Source of the DNA: Gemmatimonadota bacterium
GTDB taxonomy: Bacteria; Gemmatimonadota; Gemmatimonadetes; JACCXV01; JAHWKZ01
Direction: 5' to 3'
Assembly: GCA_019347645.1 (NCBI GenBank)
Contig: JAHWKZ010000057.1
Location: 1 to 9,002, forward strand
DNA: 9,002 bases
Shown here: positions 1 to 6,465 of the stretch, piece after piece
Numbering within the stretch: the first letter of the stretch is position 1
How the letters are laid out: the number at the start of each line of letters is the position of its first letter
Program-made: the position numbers and the translations under genes
The notes under the pieces: model-generated
The model's input: only the letters and a program-made list of their open reading frames with translations
Told to the model about the DNA's origin: nothing
The model's database searches: none

Positions 1-234
1 GAGCTTGTCGGCTGGCGTGACGTAGCCGATGGCACTGTGCAAGCGCTGATGATTGTAATGCGCGACGAACGAAGCGACCAGTTGCCGGGCGTCGTCGAGC
101 GAGAGTGGCACGTGGGGCCGCAGGCAATCGCGTTTGAGCGTGCCGTGCCAACGTTCGATCTTGCCGTTCGATTGCGGATAGTAAGGACTCGTGCGGACGT
201 GGGTCATGCCCGAGAGGCGGATGAGGTCCATGAC
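1..234 (-). pseudogene. IS transposase remnant, C-terminal part of DDE integrase core (truncated)
   Basis: The minus strand encodes 78 residues without a stop, continuing past the left edge. They carry the C-terminal signature of an IS3/IS481-like DDE transposase (rve-type integrase core). Visible motifs are SGMTHVRTSPYYPQSNGKIE, with the last catalytic Glu in NGKIERWH, then HYNHQRLHSAIGYVTP. The N-terminal helix-turn-helix region and the first two catalytic Asp residues are missing. The reading frame begins immediately after the protease stop codon at 235-237 and in the same frame, with no start codon suited to a full protein, so it cannot encode an active transposase. Hand-counted GC is about 62% (145/234), below the roughly 68-78% in neighbouring lines, which fits foreign origin. 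No terminal inverted repeat or target duplication is visible at the junction. The exact IS family is uncertain. Confidence 0.85.
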
Positions 235-3200
235 CTAGGGCAGCACGAGGGCGCGGATCGACCGCTCCTGGCCGCCGACGACGAGCCGGACCACGTAGAC
301 GCCCGCTGGGACCGTTCGCCCGGCTTCGTCCCGGCCGTCCCAGGAGACGGCCTGCTCGCCTTCCGCCGCGCCGCCCGAGCGGAGGGTCGCCACCCGTCGG
401 CCGGTCACGTCGTAGACCGCGAGATCGAGGCTTCGGCCGCTGGTGTCGGCGGCCTCGGGCACGTCGAACCGTATGGTCGTCGAGTCGCCGGCCCGGAACG
501 GGTTCGGGAAGTTCTGGAGCAGCGCGAGCGCGGCCGGCGGCTCCGGCGGGGGTGGGGGCTGGGTCCCGAGGACGCGGAGGAAGTACGCCTCCCGTGCCGC
601 ATCGGCGGCCGTCTGGAGCGCCCCCAGCGACTCGCCGGCGACCAGGGCGACGGCCATCGTATCGGTCGCCCCGGCGGCGATTGTGACCGGACCGACGCCG
701 ATCACCTGCCACAGGTCCTGGGGTTGGGTCACGGAGGTCTTCGTCTGTCCGCTCGTCAGCGCGTCCCACTTCTCCGCGTCCGAGAACTCGCCCCCGAACG
801 CAGGAGGGGCCTCGGCCGGCGCCAGCGCGCCGGGGCCGATCGGGTTGCCCTTCGGGCTGGCGACGATCTCGTCGCGCTCCAGGACCCGGTAGGTGACCTG
901 GCCCAGGGAGACGTTGTCGAGCAACACCACCCCCAGTGCCGGCTGCTCGCCACCCGTGCCGGCCACGAACCCGAGCCGGCGCTCGGGATCCCAACCGGCC
1001 GTCTCTCCGGGCCGGCCGTCGCTCGGCAGGTCCCAGTCGGCGAACAGCCCGAGCCGCAGGCCTCCGATCGAGCGCCCGCCGGAGTTGGTCACGAGGTACC
1101 GGATCAGGACGAAGGGGTCGCCGTCGAAGGCGAACGACTCCTGGACGACCTTCAGGCCCACGGGGTCGGGAGCCTTCCGGTCGTCGTAGGCCGTCGAGAT
1201 TCGCTGGCCGCCCGCGGCCTCGTCGGCCGCGATCGGGAAGCCCCAGAGCGGGATCCAGTCGCTCGCCGTCTGGGTGTCCTCGCCGTAGGGGATGGCGTCG
1301 GACAGGCGATCGGCGGCCGTCCCTGCCATGAAGCCGGCGTGGAACAGCCAGTTGGGGCTCGACGGCGGGAAACGGAAGCCGTCTCCCTCGAGGAAGAAGC
1401 CCCCCTGGTGCAGGCCCGTGTAGTAGCCGAGGCTCCCGAAGTTCGTGACCGTCAATCGGGCCTGGCCGCGGTCGTGGGTGGCGAAGTCGCCGACCACCGG
1501 CTCCCCGGCGGGAAGGATCATCCGGAACGGGCCGATCGGCTCGCCCTGGATCGAGAGGTCCAGGACGATCCGGGACCCCGGCTGAACGCTCGGGTCGAGC
1601 GTGATCCCGAAGGCATCCTCCGACGCGGGTCCGAAGAACGTCCCCGTGCCGGCGACCTCCAGGGGGATCGTCGATCGGGTGACGGTGACGCCGGCGGTCG
1701 GGCTCGAGAGCCTCGCCTGGGTGACGCCGATGGCGGGGCCGTGGTTGGAGAGGAGTGGCCGCAGCGAATGCGTAGCCCCGGGGCGCAGGATCAGCGACTG
1801 CGAGAGCGCGGCGCCGCCGAGCCCGCCCGGCGCGTCGGGCAGCCGGTAGCCGACCAGCCGGGCCAGCGGAGCGCTCGGCCGCTGGACGCGGGCGAGCGCG
1901 GCGGCGGCGTCGACCAGACCGAACCCGGTCTCGTTGTCGTTCCCGCCGGGGCCGAGGTCCCGGGCCGTCTCGAGCAGGATCGTCTTCGCCGCCTCGGGCG
2001 TGATCGTCGGGTTCTTCGACCGCATGAGCGCCAGGACGCCGCCCACGAGCGGCGTGGCGAACGAGGTGCCGGTCAATCGCGCGAACTGATTGAAGCGGTT
2101 CCGGGTCAGGACGCTCTGCCCCGGGGCCACGACCTCGGGCTTGACCGCGTGCGAGCCTCCGCAGCGGGAAGGGCCGCGGCCGCTGCTGGGGACCGGGTTC
2201 CCCTGGAGATCCACGCCCCCCACGGCGAAGGCGTTGACGGGGCTGTCGGCGCGGTTGGCCGGCGAGGTGACCCCAGTCTGGCCGACGTTGCCGGCCGACC
2301 AGATCACGATGGCGCCGGCCGCTTCCAGCACGTCGATGGCGTCGTTGAAGATGGGATCGCAACGAATGCGCATCGTCTCGTCCAGGTCCTCGAGACCATA
2401 CGAGTTGCTGACGACATCGGGTACGTCGCTGCGGGTGGATGGGTCCCCGTCGGGATCGGCGAGCCACTGCAGGATCCGCAGCGCGTTCGAGACGAATCCC
2501 TCGTTTCCCTCGAATACGTCGCCGGCGATCCACGTCGCGTCGAAAGCGACGCCGTAGCTCGCTTCCCCTCCGGTCATGAGCGCCATCGTCGCCGTTCCGT
2601 GGCCGAAGCCGCCGATCGAGCCGTCGTCCTCCGGGAAGACCGTGAGCGCGATCGGAGCGTACCAGGACGCGTCGCTCCCGGCGACGTGCCCGTGCCACCG
2701 GTCGCCGAAGGTCGTGTCCTCCCCGTTCACGCCGGTGTCCGTGTTCGCCACGATGGCGCCCTTCCCGGTGACCCCCTCGTCCCACACCGGGGGGATGTTG
2801 AGGAGGGCGATCTCTTCGGACGGGGCCACCGATTCCGCCGACTTCCCGGTCCCGGCCCGGTCGGTGGCGGAGGCTCCCGGCGTCAGCCGCCGGTCGGAGA
2901 CGACCTCGGCGACCGCCGGGTCCGCCTCCAGCGCCGCGACGGCGGCGGGATCGAGCTCGGCGACCACCGCGTTCACGATCCACAGCCGATCGATCTCGCG
3001 CACCGCCCCGACGGAGCGGGCGTCGGCGAGGGCGTCGGCGGCGTCAGCGTAGGCGGCATCGTGGATCGATCGCAAGCCGCGGACGACCCGCTCGTGGCGC
3101 GCCTCGAGGGTGAGCGGCGGGCCGAGGACCTCGGCCAGCAGCCGGGTCCGGGCCGCGCCGTCGGTCAGCCGGACGATGTAGCGCCCGCCGACGGTGTCGG

Positions 3201-3306
3201 CGAGGCCCGCGGCATCCGGTCGGGTGGAGTCGCCCGGCGTGGGCGTGGCCGTCCAGCCGAGCACGGCCACCGCCAGGACCAGAAGTCGAACGAGGGGTCG
3301 GCTCAC
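235..3306 (-). CDS. Secreted S8 (subtilisin-like) serine protease with C-terminal FlgD-like Ig/sorting domain
   Basis: This is a predicted extracellular endopeptidase of 1023 residues from the GTG at 3306. A short Arg-containing N-region and a hydrophobic core (LVRLLVLAVAVLGW) form a signal peptide. Residues about 40-140 resemble an inhibitor-I9-type propeptide (GRYIVRL ... IVNAVVAELD). The S8 domain, bacillopeptidase-F-like, spans about 165-470. It has catalytic Asp190 (ANTDTGV), His236 (GFGHGTATM), oxyanion Asn340 (WSAGN) and Ser415 (GTSFATP), so it looks active. Residues about 600-910 form a beta-rich region of unknown name. A PPPPPEPP linker at about 917-924 leads to a FlgD-like Ig domain from about 930 to the end, with NFPNPF at 932-937 and AGVYVVRL near the end, as in T9SS-type sorting domains. 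An alternative GTG at 3321 overlaps the upstream TGA by 4 bases and also has a GGAG. I prefer 3306 for its stronger AAGGGAG. The stop abuts a transposase remnant. Confidence 0.93.
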   Translation of the reverse strand: MSRPLVRLLVLAVAVLGWTATPTPGDSTRPDAAGLADTVGGRYIVRLTDGAARTRLLAEVLGPPLTLEARHERVVRGLRSIHDAAYADAADALADARSVGAVREIDRLWIVNAVVAELDPAAVAALEADPAVAEVVSDRRLTPGASATDRAGTGKSAESVAPSEEIALLNIPPVWDEGVTGKGAIVANTDTGVNGEDTTFGDRWHGHVAGSDASWYAPIALTVFPEDDGSIGGFGHGTATMALMTGGEASYGVAFDATWIAGDVFEGNEGFVSNALRILQWLADPDGDPSTRSDVPDVVSNSYGLEDLDETMRIRCDPIFNDAIDVLEAAGAIVIWSAGNVGQTGVTSPANRADSPVNAFAVGGVDLQGNPVPSSGRGPSRCGGSHAVKPEVVAPGQSVLTRNRFNQFARLTGTSFATPLVGGVLALMRSKNPTITPEAAKTILLETARDLGPGGNDNETGFGLVDAAAALARVQRPSAPLARLVGYRLPDAPGGLGGAALSQSLILRPGATHSLRPLLSNHGPAIGVTQARLSSPTAGVTVTRSTIPLEVAGTGTFFGPASEDAFGITLDPSVQPGSRIVLDLSIQGEPIGPFRMILPAGEPVVGDFATHDRGQARLTVTNFGSLGYYTGLHQGGFFLEGDGFRFPPSSPNWLFHAGFMAGTAADRLSDAIPYGEDTQTASDWIPLWGFPIAADEAAGGQRISTAYDDRKAPDPVGLKVVQESFAFDGDPFVLIRYLVTNSGGRSIGGLRLGLFADWDLPSDGRPGETAGWDPERRLGFVAGTGGEQPALGVVLLDNVSLGQVTYRVLERDEIVASPKGNPIGPGALAPAEAPPAFGGEFSDAEKWDALTSGQTKTSVTQPQDLWQVIGVGPVTIAAGATDTMAVALVAGESLGALQTAADAAREAYFLRVLGTQPPPPPEPPAALALLQNFPNPFRAGDSTTIRFDVPEAADTSGRSLDLAVYDVTGRRVATLRSGGAAEGEQAVSWDGRDEAGRTVPAGVYVVRLVVGGQERSIRALVLP

Positions 3307-3311
3307 GCGGT

Positions 3312-3318
3312 CTCCCTT
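3312..3318 (-). promoter_or_regulatory. Ribosome binding site deciding the protease start
   Basis: On the minus strand AAGGGAG lies 5 bases before the GTG at 3306. A second, weaker GGAG (3327-3330) lies 5 bases before the alternative GTG at 3321. The longer purine match favours the inner start, which also gives the shorter and more typical signal-peptide N-region. The two starts differ by only five residues. Confidence 0.5.
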
Positions 3319-4115
3319 CACAGCAGCTCCAACTGGACGTCGCCGTAGCCGCCGGCGACGATCCGCCTCAGGCTCTTCAGGCCCTCCTCCACGGGCATCT
3401 CGATCACCCGCATGGCATCGGGGGCCCAGCGGAACATGTTCTCGAACACGCTCTTCCAGTCGACAGCCCCTTCACCCACCGGCAGGTGGTCGTCGGTGAA
3501 CCCGTCGGTGTCGTGGAGGTGGACCTCCTCGATCGAGTCTCCGAACGAGGGCCACCACGACTCCGGCGTCACCGTCCCGTAGATATGAGCGTGGGCCACG
3601 TCCAGGGTGAAGCCCACGTGGCGCGACTCGAGCTGGCTCCGCAGGTCGAGCAGGATCTGGGGAGTGGGCTCGAACATGTTCTCGAGCAGCAACCGCATCC
3701 CGCCGTCACTCACCAGCTCCACCACCCGCTCCCACACCTCCAACGACTGCGCCAGCCAACCCGGGAAGGTCGACGGCGGCAGCAGCGGCAGATAGCCGGT
3801 GTGGAAGTTGATGTTCTTCGCCCCGAGCGCGCCGGACACGCCGATCGCCCGCTCCCAACACCGCCGGGTGTGCTTGCGGATCACCGGGTCGAGGCTGCCG
3901 GGGTTGAGGTCGAAGATGGGGGCGTGGACGGAGACGACGATGCCGCGTTCGCCGAGCTCGTCGCCGAGGCGCCGGACCGCGGTGGTGCGGTCGAGGTTGA
4001 GCAGCCATTCGGTGTCGTAGAGGGTGACCTCCAGGCCGAGGCTCTCCTCCTCGAGGCGGTCGAGGATGCCCGAGACGTCGGCGAAGGTGGTGCTGAGCGC
4101 GAACCGATGCGCCAA
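3318..4115 (-). CDS. Sugar-phosphate isomerase/epimerase-like TIM barrel (AP endonuclease 2 family)
   Basis: This 265-residue protein belongs to the xylose-isomerase-like TIM-barrel superfamily (AP_endonuc_2), whose members are usually divalent-metal-dependent isomerases, epimerases or endonuclease-IV relatives. Likely metal or active-site residues sit at strand ends: His64 (SVHAPIFD), His105 (FHTGY), Glu145 (LLLENM), Asp172 and His175 (LDVAHAH), His199/His201 (VHLHDTDG) and Glu239 (VIEMP). The substrate cannot be told from sequence, and an isomerase is more likely than a nuclease. The open frame extends upstream into trpA, but no ATG or GTG lies in frame until inside trpA. The TTG at 4115 gives the family's usual length, begins just before the first beta strand and has AGGAG upstream. 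Its TGA overlaps the alternative GTG start of the protease gene, so the two are probably cotranscribed. A 137-base gap with a possible promoter separates it from trpA. Confidence 0.88.
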   Translation of the reverse strand: MAHRFALSTTFADVSGILDRLEEESLGLEVTLYDTEWLLNLDRTTAVRRLGDELGERGIVVSVHAPIFDLNPGSLDPVIRKHTRRCWERAIGVSGALGAKNINFHTGYLPLLPPSTFPGWLAQSLEVWERVVELVSDGGMRLLLENMFEPTPQILLDLRSQLESRHVGFTLDVAHAHIYGTVTPESWWPSFGDSIEEVHLHDTDGFTDDHLPVGEGAVDWKSVFENMFRWAPDAMRVIEMPVEEGLKSLRRIVAGGYGDVQLELL

Positions 4116-4124
4116 GTGGACGGG

Positions 4125-4129
4125 CTCCT
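4125..4129 (-). promoter_or_regulatory. Ribosome binding site supporting the TTG start
   Basis: AGGAG on the minus strand lies 9 bases before the TTG at 4115. It supports this uncommon start codon, because no in-frame ATG or GTG exists in the gap after trpA. Confidence 0.5.
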
Positions 4130-4192
4130 GCCGGAGGCTCTCCGAGCCGGCTCGTGGGGATGGGGCGTCAGGACGGCTTCGATGACGGCCGG

Positions 4193-4222
4193 AATCTACG
4201 GGGCCGCTCGAAACGGCGTCAA
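4193..4222 (-). promoter_or_regulatory. Candidate sigma70-type promoter for the TIM-barrel/protease unit
   Basis: The minus strand has TTGACG (4222-4217, 5 of 6 matches to the -35 consensus), an 18-base spacer, and TAGATT (4198-4193, 4 of 6 matches to the -10). It lies in the only sizeable intergenic gap of the window, between the trpA stop and the TTG start at 4115. It would give a leader of roughly 70 bases. The match is by eye only, and promoter consensus in this lineage is unknown. Confidence 0.35.
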
Positions 4223-4234
4223 ACGGAGTCGGCT

Positions 4235-4247
4235 CTCCGGTCCGGAG
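4235..4247 (-). terminator. Small hairpin just after trpA (weak terminator or attenuator candidate)
   Basis: CTCCGGACCGGAG, starting 5 bases after the trpA stop codon, can fold into a 5-base-pair stem with a GAC loop. No U-run follows, so it is not a convincing intrinsic terminator. It could be a processing or pausing hairpin, or chance in GC-rich DNA. Confidence 0.18.
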
Positions 4248-4252
4248 CGCGT

Positions 4253-5038
4253 TCAGCCGCGATCCAGCGCGGCCCGCAGCTCGGCCAGCCAATCGGCGGC
4301 GGCCTGGGGACCTTCCTTCCCCAGCCGTTCGACCAGCGCGCTCCCGACCACGACGCCGTCGGCGATCTCCGCGGCCCGGCCGGCGGAGTCGGGGTCGGCG
4401 ATGCCGAAGCCGACGACGATCGGAAGCGTCGTCGCCTCGCGCAGGGTGGCGATCCGTTCCTCGAGGCGACGGTCGGCGCCCGCGCCCGCCCCGGTCACCC
4501 CCGTCCGCGCGATCAGGTAGACGAATCCCTGCGCCCGTCGACCGAGCGCGCGGAGGCGGTCGAGCGGGGTCGTGGGAGCGGCCAGCGGGATCAGCGGGAG
4601 GTCCTCCGCGGCGAAGTCGGCCCGCAGATCCTCTCCCTCGTCGAACGGGAGGTCGGCCACCAGTGCGCCGCCGAAGCCGGCACGCGACAGGGCGCCGGCG
4701 GCGCCGGTGGGACCGAGCGAGAGGAGCGGGTTCAGGTAGGTGAACAGGACGCGGGGCGGACTCCCCTCCCGCGCCTCCCCCAGCGCGATCGCGCGCCGGA
4801 CGGTCATCCCTCCCGCCAGGGCGCGCTGGCTCGCCGCCGCGATGACGGGTCCGTCCGCCAGCGGGTCGGAGAACGGGACGCCGAGCTCGATGGCGTCGGC
4901 GCCGGCTTCGCCGAAGAGGGCCATGGCGCGGGTGGTCGTGGCCGAGTCGGGATAGCCGGCGGTCAGGTACGGGACGAGGAGCTTCCGACCTTTCGACCGC
5001 GCCGCCATCAGTCGCTCGGCGAGCGCGGACGGCTTCAC
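4253..5038 (-). CDS. trpA: Tryptophan synthase alpha subunit
   Basis: TrpA cleaves indole-3-glycerol phosphate to indole and glyceraldehyde 3-phosphate, and passes indole through a tunnel to TrpB. The product is 261 residues, the normal family length. It starts with the typical GRKLLVPYLTAGYPD stretch. Catalytic Glu51 (IELGVPFSDP) and Asp62 (PLADGP) match Salmonella Glu49 and Asp60. Phosphate-binding elements FVYLIARTGVTG, VVGFGIADP and GVVVGSALVE are present, so the enzyme looks functional. The GTG start at 5038 overlaps the HD-GYP gene stop by 4 bases (GTGA). No good Shine-Dalgarno precedes it, suggesting translation by coupling to the upstream gene. It is separated from trpB by two non-trp genes, which is unusual. 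The downstream gap holds a small hairpin and a possible promoter for the next unit. Confidence 0.97.
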   Translation of the reverse strand: MKPSALAERLMAARSKGRKLLVPYLTAGYPDSATTTRAMALFGEAGADAIELGVPFSDPLADGPVIAAASQRALAGGMTVRRAIALGEAREGSPPRVLFTYLNPLLSLGPTGAAGALSRAGFGGALVADLPFDEGEDLRADFAAEDLPLIPLAAPTTPLDRLRALGRRAQGFVYLIARTGVTGAGAGADRRLEERIATLREATTLPIVVGFGIADPDSAGRAAEIADGVVVGSALVERLGKEGPQAAADWLAELRAALDRG

Positions 5039-6465
5039 GAGGCCACGAAGTAGCGCCCGACGTCGACCCCGTACCGGTCGGCGTCCAGGACCTGGACGAT
5101 CGTGCGGACGTACTCGCCCGAGGCCTCCCTCTCGGCCAGGTTGACCGCCGGCCCCTCGATCCGGTTTCCCTCCGGGTCGGTGACGAGGCGGATGCGGGGA
5201 CGGTCGAGCAGCTGGGGATCGCTGTTGGCGGCGATCACCACCCCCAGCTCCATGGTGTCGAGGAGGACCAGCGAGCCGGCGGGATAGATCCCGAGCATGC
5301 CGATGAACGCCTTGAGCAGGATCGGGTCGTAGCGGGTCCCCTGCCAGCGTTGCAGCGCCTCCAGCATCTCCGCGGGAGTGATCGGCTCCGTCTTGTAGAT
5401 TCGGGGCGTGGTGCCGGCGTCGAACGAGTCGCAGATGGAGACGATCTTGCTGTAGAACGACAGCCGCCGCGGAGCGAACAGTTCGGGGTAACCGGAAAGG
5501 TCGACGTTCAGGTGGTGCTCGAACGCCACCAGCATCTCTCGAATCGGCAGGTCGTCCCGGCCCCGCTCCTCCAGGATCCGGAGCGCCCCGAACCGGACGT
5601 GGTTCCGCATCTGCCGCCATTCCTCGTCGTCGAGGGCGTCGGGCTTGAGCAGGATCTCTTTCGGGACGTCGGCCTTTCCGATGTCGTGCAGCAGAGCCGC
5701 CATGCCGAGGTCGTACAGCTCGAATCGGGAGAGGCCGATCCGCTGGCCCAGCGAGACGGAGAAGACGCACACGTTCACGGAGTGGGTGAAGGTCGGCTCG
5801 TCGTAGTCGCGCAGGTTGGTGAGCCCCACGAGCAGGGTCTCGTCGTCCAGCACCTGATCGACGATCGTCTGGACGGCGCGCCTGATCTTGCCGGTCCGGA
5901 GAACGCCTCGAGTCCGGACGCTCTCCATGACCTCCCGGGTGACCGCGACGCTGTGCCGATAGGTGCGCTCCGCCCGGAGCCGCTTGTCGGGATCCTCGGT
6001 CAGTTCCTCCAGGACCTCCTGCCGTGGCGCCAGCGGGACCACGGACCGGACGTCGATCCGATCCAGGCCGTCGGAGATTTCGTCGACGCCGCTCACCTCT
6101 CCCTCGACTCGGCCCACGTAGTGGGCGAAGCGGGCGGCCTCGGCCAGATCCGGAACGCCCGTCCACTCGAAGCCACCGATCTCCATCGACTCGAGGAAGC
6201 GCACCAGGTTCCGCTGCACCGTGTAGAGCCGCAGTTCGGTGCGGATACGCGTATCGTTCACCAGCACGGTGTCCTCCGCCACCTCGAGACGGACCCGGCC
6301 CTCCACCTGCCACAGAACCGATACCGTCTGCGCGAGCCGGTGGCCGGCGGCCCGCAGGGTCTCGTTGCCGGGTTCGTAGAGCTGGCCCGAGCGGAGCGAC
6401 ACCAGGAGGTTCTGGACGAGCTCGCGTCCGAGCGCGACGATGGGGCTGGATACGCCGAACGTCAC
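5035..6465 (-). CDS. HD-GYP-type phosphohydrolase with LYP-like N-terminal domain
   Basis: This 476-residue protein has no visible signal peptide or membrane segment, so it is probably cytoplasmic. Residues about 12-120 form an alpha/beta domain that aligns with the N-terminus of the neighbouring HEAT protein. An HD-GYP domain follows at about 225-380. Likely metal ligands are all present: His228, His260-Asp261 (LLHDIGK), His289, His317-His318 and Asp346. GYP is at 325-327. Canonical HD-GYP enzymes hydrolyse cyclic di-GMP or related dinucleotides. Here the usual HHExxDGxGYP reads HHLNVDLSGYP, losing Glu after the His pair and Gly after Asp, and DALTSDR reads DAGTTPR. Catalysis is therefore plausible but the substrate is uncertain. 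A tail of about 80 residues follows (GSLVLLDTMELGVV onwards). The GTG at 6465 overlaps the HEAT gene stop by 4 bases and is preceded by GGAG. The longer upstream frame lies inside the HEAT gene and was not used. Confidence 0.92.
   Translation of the reverse strand: MTFGVSSPIVALGRELVQNLLVSLRSGQLYEPGNETLRAAGHRLAQTVSVLWQVEGRVRLEVAEDTVLVNDTRIRTELRLYTVQRNLVRFLESMEIGGFEWTGVPDLAEAARFAHYVGRVEGEVSGVDEISDGLDRIDVRSVVPLAPRQEVLEELTEDPDKRLRAERTYRHSVAVTREVMESVRTRGVLRTGKIRRAVQTIVDQVLDDETLLVGLTNLRDYDEPTFTHSVNVCVFSVSLGQRIGLSRFELYDLGMAALLHDIGKADVPKEILLKPDALDDEEWRQMRNHVRFGALRILEERGRDDLPIREMLVAFEHHLNVDLSGYPELFAPRRLSFYSKIVSICDSFDAGTTPRIYKTEPITPAEMLEALQRWQGTRYDPILLKAFIGMLGIYPAGSLVLLDTMELGVVIAANSDPQLLDRPRIRLVTDPEGNRIEGPAVNLAEREASGEYVRTIVQVLDADRYGVDVGRYFVAS

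Noticed and set aside
37..3348. A 1103-codon open frame on the plus strand opposite the protease gene
   Set aside because: It is antisense to a protease with a full catalytic set and clear domains. Its translation is rich in Arg/Gly/Asp with no recognisable motif, and it crosses the transposase/protease junction. Long antisense frames are common in GC-rich coding DNA.
4116..4252. Possible riboswitch or tryptophan leader peptide in the gap after trpA
   Set aside because: No Trp-codon-rich short frame, T-box signature or strong paired structure is visible. Only a 5-base-pair hairpin and a promoter-like pair can be supported.
3486..4520. Plus-strand frames of 344 and 299 codons across the TIM-barrel/trpA region (to about 5053)
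   Set aside because: They lie opposite well-recognised enzymes, have low-complexity Arg/Gly-rich translations and show no family resemblance.
5039..6313. Upstream extension of the trpA frame (686 codons in total)
   Set aside because: TrpA homology begins at the GTG at 5038. The upstream part is an Arg/Pro/Gly-rich out-of-frame reading of the HD-GYP gene, so this is not a real fusion protein.
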